Origin: Lepidostoma basale
Lineage: Eukaryota; Arthropoda; Insecta; Trichoptera; Lepidostomatidae
Direction of reading: 5' to 3'
NCBI GenBank assembly: GCA_022606425.2
Contig: JAHDVF020000866.1
Coordinates: forward strand, 124,001-188,000
DNA length: 64,000 nucleotides
Part shown: positions 31,001 through 42,174 of the stretch, one piece after another
Layout of the letters: every line of letters begins with the position of its first letter
Numbering within the stretch: the first letter of the stretch is position 1
Program-made: the position numbers and the translations under genes
The notes under the pieces: model-generated
The model's database searches: none
What the model saw: only the letters and a program-made list of their open reading frames with translations
What the model was told of the DNA's origin: nothing

Positions 31001-32304
31001 ACGATAGTAACACACTATGTATAACCCTCATCATAAAATTAACATTAAGAAAATTAATACTTCATCAAAATGAAACATTCTAGTATTTAGTTTTGAATAA
31101 AGAGCTCTGTCGACTCGGCGATTTCATCTGCCTTAGTACGTAATTAAAAATGACGATAAATCACAACTTTTAGTAATATAATTCATTGCGGTATGGAAAC
31201 CATATTTGTTAGGGGAGCGGTTTGTGATATTGTTTCCCTTTCGGGTCTTAATGCTCGGGTCAGTCAAAATATATTCAATCTAATATCCGGCACGTTATTA
31301 GATTTGTGGTCACGTAGGAATTTTAATATGAATGCGTACACTCCAAAATATTTACTATTGTTGAATTAAACAAAGAAAGGCCGATAGCATATATCAAAAC
31401 TTCAAAAGGCTACGAAGAGGCTAAAGAAAATACTATTTCATTACGATCGATGATTTCCAGATTCGAAGATATAATAAAAATTAGAATAACTTTCTGAAAA
31501 CATTGTATTTTCACAAGAAATTTTGCACTTTTCATAAACATATTTTGGGACACTGAGGCCTTTTATTAGTGTATAAATTGCACAACACACAGTGATAGCG
31601 AATATAAAAGAAAATATTATAATAATATTGCTATCTTTTATTTTTTTTTAAAAGCGTCATTTTTATTTTCCTAATCTTATTTGACAAACAAATCTGTCTT
31701 TAAATCAGTGCAATAATTGATTTAAAATAATATATTTATACAAACATGCGTAAGCAAATATGTAATTTAATATATTTCAACAAGTAATGTCAAATTCTTC
31801 GTACATACGGAAATCAACATGCAATATCACCTTGTCGAGAAAACGAATAACATATAATATAGGAGAGTTTTAAAGTGCTTTTGTAATGTAATTTAAAGCA
31901 CAAAATAAGCAATGATCCCTAGTATATTAAGAGTTGTAGAAGTACCTTCATCACTCTTAGATTTTGAATATATCAAGATGATTTTTTTTTATTTCCTAAA
32001 CCCAGTTTTAAGCCTAATGTTCCAGTGATTGTGAGAACGAAATTATCCCTTACGCTGATATAGATGTAGGGATACAGGAAATACAAAATGTTATCAGTAT
32101 TTTTGAATTATGAATATCTCTCAACTTGGAGAACCATCTAGTAGCCACTTATTCGTTAATTTTATTCAAATGTGATATCATAAATTCAATTTAAAATGCA
32201 ATTATTTATTTGAATCCGTTTACGAGTGGAAAACGTATAATGAAAGCATTGTTTACCGATAACAACATACAAACATGCATTCGGCAATTAAACTTCCGAA
32301 TTGT
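31001..32304. other. No gene seen
   Basis: AT-rich, free of recognised repeats. Confidence 0.45.
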
Positions 32305-32342
32305 ACGATTAACATAGAGATAAAACGATTAACATAGAGATA

Positions 32343-33533
32343 ATTGCACTTCGTACAGTGACAGAGAAGTTTATGGCCAAAAACCGTAAACTCTTCTGTG
32401 CGTTTGTCGATTTGCAAAAAGCATATGATCGCGTAGATAGAGGTAAACTGTGGGAAATATTGTCGGAATATGGAATAAACACAAAACTGATCACGGCAAT
32501 TACATCGCTGTACACAGAAAGCACTGCTAGTGTCAGAGTAAATGGGGATCTTACAGCCTGGTTTGATATCAATAAAGGTGTCAAACAGGGGTGTGTAATG
32601 TCTCCATGGTTGTTTAATCTATATATGGACAAGTGTATGAAAGAGCTGAAAGGGTTGGAAGCAGGTGCAAAAATGGAAGGTGTGGCAGTAAGCTGCTTGT
32701 TGTATGCGGACGACGCTGTGCTACTTGCAGACAACGAGCACGAACTGCAAGCCCTGGTGTCTAGTATGTATGAGGTATGCAAGCGATACGATTTGATGAT
32801 GAATGTGAATAAGTCTAAGGTAATGATTTTCGAAAAAGAAGGAAGCATGACAGTCTGCAACATTAGTGTAAACGGTGAAAATTTGGAACAAGTGGATGAA
32901 TTTGTTTATTTAGGAAGTATGTTTACAAAGGATGGGAGGGTGGAGAAGGATATTGAAAGAAGGGTTGGGGCAGGCAACAGAATAAATGGTGCACTTAAAG
33001 TTGTCATCGCAAACAAAAGCCTATCCAAAAAAGCCAAGATGGCAGTGCACAATGGTGTTCTTGTGCCGACCCTTATGTATGGAAGTGAAGCATGGAACTG
33101 GCAAAAGAAGGATGAAAGTAGAATAAATGCAGTAGAAATGAGATCTCTCAGACGAATGTGTGGCAAATCTGTATTTGATAGAGTGACAAATGCAAGTATA
33201 AGAAGTGAATGTGGTGCGAATGAAAGTGTTATGAACAAAATAAGGAAAGGGTCATTAAGATGGTTTGGACACATGGAAAGAATGAGTGAAGACAGAATGG
33301 TAAAGAAGGTATATGTAAACGGCGTGAACGGAGCTAGAAATAGAGGAAGGCCGAGGAAAACGTGGCACGATCAAATCAATCAAATATTGAATGTCGGACA
33401 CGTGAGGAGTCGGAGAAATCGACGTGTGTGCATGACAAGATGTATGAATGTAGAGGAAGCGAGAGAAGTATGTCAAGACAGAACAGTGTGGCGTTCCATT
33501 CTTTCTGCCTACCCCTCCGGGGAGACGGCGTGA
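32343..33533 (+). CDS. Reverse transcriptase, C-terminal part of a non-LTR retrotransposon
   Basis: The frame is open from the truncation point to the stop, 396 codons; no true start remains because the 5' part was lost. Counting from GTG at 32358: motif A FVDLQKAYD around residue 17, motif B GVKQGCVMSP at 74-83, and the catalytic YADD at 116-119. The thumb region YLGSMFT is at 184-190, followed by a basic C-terminal tail (GRPRKTW, SRRNRRVCMTRCMN) typical of LINE proteins. It would copy RNA at nicked chromosomal DNA, but lacks the endonuclease and N-terminal part. The clade looks RTE- or Proto2-like; I cannot settle which. Confidence 0.85.
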   Translation: MALRTVTEKFMAKNRKLFCAFVDLQKAYDRVDRGKLWEILSEYGINTKLITAITSLYTESTASVRVNGDLTAWFDINKGVKQGCVMSPWLFNLYMDKCMKELKGLEAGAKMEGVAVSCLLYADDAVLLADNEHELQALVSSMYEVCKRYDLMMNVNKSKVMIFEKEGSMTVCNISVNGENLEQVDEFVYLGSMFTKDGRVEKDIERRVGAGNRINGALKVVIANKSLSKKAKMAVHNGVLVPTLMYGSEAWNWQKKDESRINAVEMRSLRRMCGKSVFDRVTNASIRSECGANESVMNKIRKGSLRWFGHMERMSEDRMVKKVYVNGVNGARNRGRPRKTWHDQINQILNVGHVRSRRNRRVCMTRCMNVEEAREVCQDRTVWRSILSAYPSGETA

Positions 33534-33547
33534 TGGTTAGTTAGTTT
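32343..33547 (+). mobile_element. L1-type LINE, youngest copy, 5'-truncated
   Basis: TTAACATAGAGAT lies directly before it (in 32330-32342) and directly after it (33548-33560), so this is one target-primed insertion. The 18-bp ACGATTAACATAGAGATA is also duplicated in tandem just upstream (32305-32322 and 32325-32342). The 3' end is GGCGTGATGG plus a TTAG-repeat tail beginning eight bases after the stop codon. Confidence 0.9.
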
Positions 33548-33560
33548 TTAACATAGAGAT

Positions 33561-34275
33561 TTAATAAAACAGAAATAACACAAATAAATCACTTAAAATA
33601 CAAGCTATCCCGACTACAAGTCGTTTTTTTTAAATGTGAATCAGTGTTTCCGATGATATAGCAGAATCGCCAAACAAAATGGCGATGGAAATTATGTAGA
33701 ATATTATTCGACAAATAATTACGAATAGAAAGCGTTCCGGTTAACTCAATTAGACGAGAATGTATTTAACACGAATCAATGATAATTTGATTATATATTT
33801 TTTGTTATTTGATTGAACTTATGATTAACTGTTATATTTTATAAGTAATCAGTTGATATTCTACACAAGTAGACAGCATTTACTATGATACGCCGCGCAT
33901 TTTAATAACATAATATTCTGGGTTGAATTTGTACTGAACCTGAATGTGCGTAATATGGTAAATTTTTAGATCGCTATGAATTATTCTTTGGAGCTACCGA
34001 CGTGACCTCAAACTCTGGGAACGTGACTCCTTAGAAACATCTCACGGTTTATTTCTTTGGTTGGATAAACTGATGGCGGCTAGAAGTATAGTAGGAAGAC
34101 AGACCAGACCGACCAGAGACGCCACGGCAGACGATGAATACAAATATTTAGTGTCAACTCTTAGAGTATTTATGTGTCTCTCTTAAAGAAAATATTGCTG
34201 CATTTTTCAACATGCATATTGAAGTGTAAATTCTGTTATTATTTTGACTTGCGTATTGAAAATATTGATATTAAT
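33561..34275. other. No gene seen
   Basis: AT-rich, unassigned. Confidence 0.45.
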
Positions 34276-34425
34276 TGGGTGATGGTCTAGGGGACAGAAC
34301 GTTTAGTACCTGAAACATGTGACTTGAGTCCAGACACGATCAGATTCCTTCTCCATACAAATGAGCTATTTTCTGCTCATATTGGGGAATGTATAATTAA
34401 TTCCAATACCATTAAAAAATGTATT
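34276..34425 (+). mobile_element. SINE2, degraded copy
   Basis: GGTGATGGTCTAGGGGACAG at the A box, a decayed B box (GACTTGAGTCCAGACACG), then CAGATTCCTTCTCCAT and TTCTGCTCATATTG. Compare 41898-42040. Confidence 0.65.
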
Positions 34426-34945
34426 TTACCACAAAGGCTTTTCGAGCTTTAATGCACCTAAATTTAATTCGCTGTCTAAATATCTTCGATTTATGCTATT
34501 CGTTATGTTAGGGTTATGCTCCTGTGTGACTCCAAAACTTTGATTTTGTAGCAATCTTGAAATAATTGGGAGCCTTTGAACTTGAAAGAATTCAAAGAGA
34601 AATTATGACTAAAATTAAAAGATTGTATACGGGTATTTTGGTATATTTTATCTCAAATTCTGACTACTCCAAGTTACAATGAGAAGTAAAGTGAAAGATA
34701 AAAGGAAGTTGAATAGAAAAAATACTATCTTGGTCTAACAACACGAGTACCCATGGAGAAGCACTCTTTCAAAATACGAGGAAAACGTTGTTTGTTGTCT
34801 AAGCTGATAGATGCCTGAACGTAGGGATTGAAATAGAATCACAACAAATAAGGTGATAACAGATTTTCCGATTTACCGAGACTGATCTTTTCCCTTCTAT
34901 GATAGATATGAATAGAAAAAAAAATTAAAAATAACACAGGTCAGT
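34426..34945. other. No gene seen
   Basis: AT-rich, unassigned. Confidence 0.45.
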
Positions 34946-35570
34946 ATTTATTGTTTCATGAACAATGATGTTAAACTCCATATTAAATAATTTATACGAA
35001 TGAGAACTGTTTATTGAAATGACATGTTTCGCCTTTCTAAGACTTATCAAATGTTGAGATGATATTGCATAATGTATTCTTCTTCTTCTTCTTTGCTAGC
35101 CTTCTTCCCTCCACTGCTGGATATAGGCCTCTTCCAATTTCTTCCACTCGTCTCTATCCTGCCCCTTTTGTATCCAAGATTTTCCAACCCTTTTGATAAT
35201 ATCATCGGTCCATCTCATCGGTGGCCTTCCGAAACTTCGTCTATTTTCCCATGGTCTCCAACTGAGTATCCTGGGTGCCCATCTGTTGCCACCCTGTCTA
35301 GCCAAGTGTCCAGCCCATTGCCATTTCAATTTTGCCACTCGGTCCATGACGTCAGCAACCCTGGTGCGGCGTCTGATTTCTTCATTTCGTATGCGGTCAT
35401 GCAAGCTCACACCAAGTATCTGTCTTTCCATGGACCTCTGTGTACACTTGAGCCTGTGGACACTTTTTGCTGTAAGAGTTTGCTGTAATGTATTAGAAAG
35501 GCGAAATATATCATTGCCATAAACTTCAATAAAATTTCTAGAAAACCGATGTTTTCATTCGTATTAATTA
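34946..35570. repeat. Family B foldback repeat split by a LINE
   Basis: Left arm 34946-35078 (TTGTTTCATGAACAATGATG, AAACTCCATATTAAAT, minus-strand core to CAAATGTTG) and right arm 35486-35570 (TAGAAAGGCGAAATAT, TTTCATTCGTATTAATTA). The LINE at 35079-35485 sits between. Confidence 0.7.
35079..35485 (-). mobile_element. L5 LINE, 3' fragment with target duplication
   Basis: Minus-strand frame, open for 111 codons: ERQILGVSLHDRIRNEEIRR, LKWQWAGHLARQGGNRWAP, GRPPMRWTDD, KKLEEAYIQQWREEG, then a GAAGAA tail. TAATGTATT flanks it at 35070-35078 and 35486-35494. It inserted into an older family B palindrome. Confidence 0.8.
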
Positions 35571-35639
35571 ACAGGTCAACTCATAATTACGAAACCTTAA
35601 TTGTCAATATGATCCAAAGATTAGTAATCTATTGATCAT

Positions 35640-35765
35640 TATCATCATCATCAGCCTATGGTCGTCCACTCCTGAACGTAGTCTGGTCACTTGTCTCTCT
35701 AATGTTGTCTCTCCATAGAAGTTGGGGACGTCCTAGGATGCCAGTAAAAGAGACGCTTTGTCCAT
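35640..35765 (-). mobile_element. LINE 3' fragment with GAT-repeat tail
   Basis: The minus strand ends CAGGAGTGGACGACCATAGG, CTGATGATGATGATAAT, the end style of insect non-LTR elements. Too short to classify. Confidence 0.5.
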
Positions 35766-36282
35766 CTATCCAGTTATTTATTAACCAGAAGTAAATCGTA
35801 TAGTACGTAATCAATGTCTACCAAAAATAAATATTTCACCATGAAAAGTAGTATAAGATACTTATACGTATACAGCATCTTTCATCGTTCCTACGTGGAA
35901 TCCCTCCTGTTCTGAGAACAAAACAAAAGTCGCGTAAAAACACGAGACACTAATTTCAGGTTTGGATGTGAGTTCAAGCATTTAAATTAAATGTAACATA
36001 ACAGTATGCTAATGAAGAGACTTCGTGCATTCTCAAATTGAACATATTGATTCAGCTGATGGTCTGAATGGGTAATAATAAAAACATAAGAGACTAAACG
36101 TTGAGTAGACCAAGAAGAATGTTTATTAAAACGCAATATGCATGTTTAGTAATGTTAGTTTTTCATGCTTATGTATGAGTAAAGAAAATTGACAATCAGT
36201 ATAAAATCGCTCACAATAAAAAAACGGGCACTTAACGTCTATGTTAATCGCGAAAACGGCGCTATACTAATTAGTCTACTAA
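35766..36282. other. No gene seen
   Basis: AT-rich, unassigned. Confidence 0.45.
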
Positions 36283-36640
36283 CTAACCATCACGCCGTCT
36301 CCCCGAAAGGGTAGACAGAAAGAATGGACTGCCACACTTTAATCGATGCGGCACTCCATCCTTCTCTTTTCGCCATCGCGAGAGACGCGGTGTGATGGGT
36401 TGCGAACCTCATCGCCACCAAAAGGCATCTTCCGCGCACACTTCGATCGTTCAACGTCTACATAATAAATCTAAAACAAATTATCTGAAATACAATGATA
36501 TAAAATAAAATAACAAAGAAAAATAATTTAACACATATTGTTATTTTAGATGGTGCACTTGTCGTCAGCTGGACGATCCGGACATTTGTGTTTATTTAAT
36601 TTTTATTCCACGTTATCCACTGTTTTTTTTTAATTTACTG
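36283..36640 (-). mobile_element. SINE3, full-length-looking copy
   Basis: Minus strand: CAGTGGATAACGTGGAAT, GTGCACCATCTAAAATAAC, GATCGAAGTGTGCGCGGAAG, GGTGGCGATGAGG, GCGAAAAGAGAAGGATGG, then the L1 end and TTAG tail. Colinear with 29862-30197 along its whole length apart from a short insertion near 36575-36595. Confidence 0.75.
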
Positions 36641-36744
36641 TAATTAGGCACTTAAAACAATCCAACACCAGCAAGAACTAGTCTAATTACTTAGTCTAAT
36701 TATTATTATTATACGACAATCTTGTTAAGCTAATAATAACATTA

Positions 36745-36950
36745 CAACAACAACAGCAAACCATCACGCCGTTTCCCCAAAGGAGCAGGCAGAGAGAATG
36801 GACCGCCATACTACTCGATCCTTACACACGCCTCTAGATTTCTCCACATTCATAAAGAGAGTCATACACGCACATCGATTCTTTCGACTTCTAAAATGGC
36901 CGAACTTTAAAATTTGACTAATCTGGTCATGCCAAGTTTTCCAAGTTTAT
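36745..36950 (-). mobile_element. L1-type LINE, 3' fragment with TTG-repeat tail
   Basis: Tail of TTG repeats, conserved GGCGTGATGG and about 60 decayed terminal codons on the minus strand. Confidence 0.75.
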
Positions 36951-37889
36951 ATATTGTAATTTCAAATTATTAAACATAAACTTCAAAAACTCGGGCACTG
37001 ACAAAGCATGATTTAAATCTTACGTAGAATATATGGGTCATTCCATGAAGGCGAAACATTGTATGAGTTGTTACAATGCTTAACTTATGAGCTACATCAG
37101 AAGCAGTGTGGTTCAATAGATTTAATACAAAATTTAAGTTCCCAAGACTACATTTATGTTCAAAGTTAAAACAGAAGTAGGAGAGTAGGAAAACTGAGAA
37201 TGCGTAGATTTTATTAAGTGAAATTGGATCCTCTTCTCGGGTTGGCCTTCGTTCAGAACCGCCGTGAACGCCCGTTCACTCCTCGCGCATTCAAGTATTT
37301 ATCTTAGCTATACCAATAAAACAAACAGAATCTCACTTCATCATTTATTCCAATCTAATAAACCTTTCAAAGGTGAAATGAATTGGATGGCAGGATGGAC
37401 AGGGATCGGTTGAACCATGTCTTGCATTGACAACTTCAATGGAAATCATTTATGAATTCGTTATCGAAGTAATCTTGCTGTATCACGCACGAGTAATGTA
37501 GAGAATAGCTGACTTGCGATTTGAGGGAAGATTGAGAAACGAGAAGTCGGCGCCGTTACTTCAGCCAGGATCACAGTAGACTTGTCGAAACTAAATTAAC
37601 ACATCGATATGCCGGCAAGATAACTGACTTAGCCGGCTTATGGAAGACTGGAGGGCAGAGGGTGCGACCCCACGGAATGACGCCCGGAATACATAACATA
37701 GAGGATGCGGGGACTAAATGGTGCATGGGGTAAGGGGACGTAACACAAAATGATACAACAAATATCACGATACCACACATCCGACTGTAAAACTTCACTA
37801 CATGTATATTTATTTAAAAACGAATATGTGTGACAGAAAGAGTCACAAACGAGGAAGTACTGCACCGAATAAAGAAAGATAATGAAATT
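36951..37889. other. No gene seen
   Basis: 37560-37740 is less AT-rich (CGACCCCACGGAATGACGCC) without coding signal or known repeat. Confidence 0.4.
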
Positions 37890-38096
37890 TTCAAGACCAT
37901 AAAACTCTGAAACTGGAATACTTCGGGTACATTATGAGAAACATAATGTACAAAGTGCTGTAACTGGTTATCGAAGCTAAAATCAACAGAAAAAGAACTG
38001 TCGGGAGAACAAAATCCCGGCTAGAAAAACTTCGAGAACGGTTCAATTGCAGTACAACATTCCTGTTTAGAACTGCTGTGTCAAGGGTAGAACCTT
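37890..38096 (+). mobile_element. L7 LINE, 3' fragment
   Basis: Plus strand: LEYFGYIMRN, KRTVGRTKSRLEKLRERFNC and FLFRTAVSRVE, cut off by the L2 fragment that starts at 38097. Confidence 0.7.
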
Positions 38097-38402
38097 GGAC
38101 TTGGATCTTCTGGCTTTCAGAGGTTCAGCTCATGTGGCTATTCCTCTTGCGTCTGATTGGAACATTGTAAGAAGGTGATTTGGTGGGTTGTTGGTTTATA
38201 CGGGGGCATGATTTGTGTGGCCCGGAGTGTTCCTCTGAAGAAGGATGATTTTGGGCGCTTGTGGCGTCTGGAGGTGTTTGAGTCGTAATTTGAGAGGTTT
38301 TTAATTGTGGGGTTAGGATGTGAATGGAGTCCTTTGTAAAAACGTTCGGCAAGTTTCAGAATGAATTCATCTATCATCGGGATTCCCGATTCTAGGTGCA
38401 GT
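38097..38402 (-). mobile_element. L2 LINE, 3' fragment
   Basis: Very close to the 3' half of the 2508-3205 copy: minus strand IDEFILKLAERFYKGLHSHP and the untranslated end. Both edges are abrupt, joined to L7 on the left. Confidence 0.8.
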
Positions 38403-38800
38403 GTACAACCTTCTATAGAATGTTTTCTCCGAAAAAATACATAAATAGGGAAGAAGAAAAAAACAGATAAATCCGAAATTAAACATGTAGTAAAGTTACA
38501 AACCTACAAGCAAGAGCTTTAAATTTCCGGCCAAAGATCTGTCTGCTAAATTATGGCACCTGTGACTGCTCGCATAAAGATTCAGATACATGAGTTACCA
38601 TTAATGGGATCCTAACGTGACTCATCAATATTATTCAAATTGAAACTATTCATCTTTGACAGGAATTATTTTTTTGTTTTATAACATCTGTTGATCAATA
38701 ATTCACTTTCATTTATTGCAGCTCTGGTGGTTCTTGAGACAATACATTGGATATTTTGAAGTCACGAGTTATAAATATATTATATTGATTTATCATATAC
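38403..38800. other. No gene seen
   Basis: AT-rich, unassigned. Confidence 0.45.
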
Positions 38801-39033
38801 TCGGTTCAAAGGTAAAACTCATTAAGTGACATTTGAATTATTTATTTATTTTTTTGCAATTTCTGATCAGACTTGTGAATCACCAAGTGTTTTTATTAAA
38901 GAATAACTGTTATTCTTTAATAAATACACTTGGTGATTGTTTTCTGACGTAGAATTCACAAGCCTGATGCGGAAGTTGCAAAAAAAGGAGAAAAATTTGA
39001 AATGTCACTTAATGAGTTTTACCTTTGAACCGA
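38801..39033. mobile_element. Foldback MITE, 233-bp palindrome without ribozyme motif
   Basis: Nearly the whole element is an inverted repeat: TCGGTTCAAAGGTAAAACTC at the left and GAGTTTTACCTTTGAACCGA at the right, meeting at AGAATAACTGTTATTCT near 38909. No hammerhead box is present, which separates it from families A to F. ATATAC occurs next to both ends and may be the target site. Confidence 0.75.
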
Positions 39034-39395
39034 CGATATACTCGTACATTACTGTGATGAATACGTACTGGGACCAATTGCTGAAATCAACATGTTTAAA
39101 TGATTTGGAAATAAATGTTTTTATATTATACAATACACCGAATCTATAGGTAAAACAAAATCTTTTCTTATTTATTTTTTAAATGCATAAAAAAACGATT
39201 ATACATAGGATTAAGAATACGAGTATAATAAACATTTCTAAAAACTACAAAAATAATGTCTCAGGATGCATATAATCAGAAACTACGCAATCTACCAAGT
39301 TAAATTAATAGTGTAACGATTTAGAAAAATAAATATATATTATACCAGTTATTTCATTACACTTAATTTCATTTTTCATATTCATTATTCTATAT
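39034..39395. other. No gene seen
   Basis: AT-rich, unassigned. Confidence 0.45.
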
Positions 39396-39602
39396 CAGGG
39401 GTCTCCAAACTTTCCAGCCTAAGGGGCATACTGATTACTCCAGTATGTTCCAAGGGCAAAAACCGTTTTTATTTTCCTGCCATTATCTATGCACGAAAAC
39501 TTCCTGCTAAAGTACGGGCCTGATTGATGACACTGTCGCGGGGTGGATTGATGATACTGGCAGGCCGAATTTGGCTCGCGGGCCGTAGTTTGGAGACCCC
39601 TG
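39396..39602. mobile_element. hAT-type MITE with 8-bp target duplication
   Basis: Terminal inverted repeats CAGGGGTCTCCAAACT and AGTTTGGAGACCCCTG; flanks TTCTATAT (39388-39395) and TTCCATAT (39603-39610) differ by one base. Element length 207 bp; interior has GGCTCGCGGGCCGTAG. Eight-bp duplications and CAGGGG ends are typical of the hAT superfamily. Confidence 0.8.
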
Positions 39603-39610
39603 TTCCATAT

Positions 39611-40247
39611 CATTGATATAAAGAATCATTTGCACAATGATTGTGTTGAATCGTTGTCATTTAAATTATAGTTTGATTTTATACGAGAAACAAATAAAAC
39701 CAATGAATGTGTGAATATAATGAGAATGTACGAGTATACTCGTGAATCCAATTAGATATTTCTAAATTTAATAATTGTTCCAGTGAAACACAAACTGGAT
39801 CGTTGGACACAAAAAAAGAGAGTAACTCAATGAATTCTAAAATATGTAAAACATATACCCAAACATTTTGATGTAATTTATCAGTGTAAATAATTAATAC
39901 GAAAGGTGCTGATATAAAATTTTACCCGTGAATACAGTGTGTATCATACATTATATTCGTCTAATTCTCGCGATGATTTGCATGTCCGCCACGCTTCACC
40001 GGGATCCGAGGGAAAATATAATTGCAAAAAATATTCTACTCAAAAGAGTGGAAACGGGGCGTGCCCAGTCGTCGGGTTCGTTGCCTCCCGTGTCCAGCGC
40101 TAGCGTGCGAGGAGTTCTGCATACAGCATACGAGCAGCGGCGGTACTTCCATACAAGCCGAAAAGCCGGGCTTGCCTTAAAAAATCTATAATAAAACGAT
40201 GTTTTTTGCGCGTTTGAGCCGTCTAAGAATAAAAAAATATTTTTAAT
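39611..40247. other. No supported gene; GC-richer patch at 40050-40170
   Basis: Holds minus- and plus-strand frames of 93 and 87 codons over the same GC-richer patch (GTGCCCAGTCGTCGGGTTCG). GGGCTTGCCTTA here recurs at 41440, so a decayed transposable element is likely. Confidence 0.35.
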
Positions 40248-40668
40248 ATATGAGGGTACTATTTGCAAACCCGGCAAACTCCACCAAAAATCAAAAGTGA
40301 CATATGAATTGGGTCTTATTCATAATACATTTGCACACAATTTTTATTATACACTTGATTTTCAGTTTCAAATTCGGCTTAATTCTGAAGAATTTTGCTA
40401 TTAAAATAAAGAGTTTGTTGCAAACATGGCAACCTCCACTTGAGTGTTGCAAAGCTGGCAATCTCCAAAATGAAATTTATTATTTTACTTTAATTATCAA
40501 CATAATGATGATTATTTCATGGTTGATTACTTTTAAAATACTAACTGGTTGAGATGAAAAAAATAAATGTCGTAAAAAAGCGCATTTTATTAGCGTATCA
40601 GTTTTTTACGATTTACTCAAAACATCTAATGATGGAGTTTGCCAGGTTTGCAAATAATACCCTCATAT
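40248..40668. mobile_element. TIR element with repeated subterminal motifs
   Basis: Inverted ends of about 36 bp: ATATGAGGGTACTATTTGCA at the left and the complement of ATATGAGGGTATTATTTGCA at the right. The TIR motif TTGCAAAnnnGGCAAnCTCCA also occurs twice inside in direct orientation (near 40420 and 40447). No transposase frame. Repeated motifs of this kind are often transposase-binding sites. Superfamily not clear. Confidence 0.65.
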
Positions 40669-41897
40669 TATACCAGTTAATTTTTACCAGTCAGTTTTAA
40701 TTTTTAATATTTTTAGAAATATTTTGAAGCGAGTTAAAGGGATATAATTGGTTGCGTTGCAAATGACTCCGCTGACATGCGCAGAAATGACCTAAGTGTA
40801 TGTTTTGTTCCACTCATACGCGCGTTATTTTATTTCACTCATACGTATCGTAGGTGAGATGGCCGCGAAATCGCATACGTCCACATGTTTTGTTTCATGC
40901 TATCGATGGGCTTCTTATTGGACTTGTAAAATGTAAAGGGTTCTTTGTCGCACTTGTGTATTTTTAGCTGGTTATCATAAATACAAGAAGATATCTACAA
41001 TTTTTTGTATGGATTGGAAGCCGGGCTTTATCACTCTGAAGTATGTTACTATTCGATGTGTCACGAACATTATTTCTATTGTCAGAATGTTATTGTCATA
41101 TACGTTATGTGCAGAAATGTTATGAAAAGAAAGATTGCGTAATTTCTTTACGAACATTTATTTATAATTCGTGTTACGGTGTTAACAAATTTATTATCTA
41201 TTTACAGCTTATGTCTTATTAATTATATGTATTATTGTATTTGTAAAAACATTATTAAATTATATAAGAACATGAGTTTGACGACGCAGAAATTTATTTT
41301 TACTATATATTTAAAATGCGCCTAAAATGGGATTTAAAATCATAATTCACGAATTTTTTAGAAAGATAAAACTCTTATAATCCGAAAAAATACATAATCG
41401 TGACCCTTTACTAATATTATAACACAAAAAAGTCGGACGGGCTTGCCTTACTGGTTGACCCTAGGCACGCCACTGGATACGAGCACACTGCGTCTATTTC
41501 ATATTCGGATCCAGCATAGGAAACAATAACGAGGCAAATTAGAAAATTGCCAATTTAATTAATTTGCAAAAATCATGCCGATATGAAAGTAAATGATCTA
41601 GATTGTGTACACACAAAACCGCGCTGCACTTTCTACTATTGCAGAATAAAAATCGCCGTTATTCTCTACCATTTCCAGATATGATAATACTTTTTCGGGC
41701 ACGTTCAAACTTCGAACGTTGTTTTAAAATTATTCCAAACGATACGTAAAAGTGAAATGGGGTGATTGATTATATGAAATTGAACACTTTTACTTTATGC
41801 ATTATTGTGTGGTAACCTATTTACTATATAAAATAAACTGATCTTCAAAACCACGTAACCACGAGAGTCAATTCTTTCTTAACAATTTTTAACAAAT
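40669..41897. other. No gene; possible hAT right end at 41459-41475
   Basis: CCCTAGGCACGCCACTG at 41459-41475 looks like a hAT-type terminus (complement begins CAGTGGCGTGCC), but its partner was not found. Rest unassigned. Confidence 0.35.
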
Positions 41898-42040
41898 CGG
41901 GTGGTGGTCTAGGGGATAGAACGCTTGGCTCCTAATCTAGGGGACTTGGGTTCGAGCCTGGACTCGACCAGATTCCTTCTTCATAATGTTGAGCTATTTT
42001 CTGTTCATATTGAATATTGTATAATAAATTCTAATATCAT
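41898..42040 (+). mobile_element. SINE2, tRNA-derived
   Basis: GGTGGTCTAGGGGATAGAAC (A-box region), ACTTGGGTTCGAGCCTGG (B box), then the family body CAGATTCCTTCTTCAT, GAGCTATTTTCTGTTCATAT and an A/T-rich tail. The tRNA-like part folds with a CTCCTAA loop, an arginine-type anticodon, but has no other support as a tRNA gene. Best copy of the family. Confidence 0.8.
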
Positions 42041-42174
42041 TGATTTAAATCTTTGATGTTATTTAAAAAAAATATATATTAAAGATCGAAAGATGCTTAG
42101 ATTAATGAATAAGTTGTAGAATTTCAAACACTGTAGAATTCCATACATATAGTTTTTAAGAATAGTAACGCAAT

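Noticed and set aside
32309..32863. 184-codon minus-strand frame
   Set aside because: Antisense to the intact L1 reverse transcriptase frame.
39996..40277. 93-codon minus-strand frame in a GC-richer patch
   Set aside because: Extends into the TIR of the 40248 element and has no recognisable content; kept only as unassigned sequence.
41898..41970. tRNA-like sequence with good A and B boxes and an arginine-type anticodon loop
   Set aside because: It continues into a SINE body that is repeated at 34276, 42851 and 46930, so it is a SINE head and not a tRNA gene.
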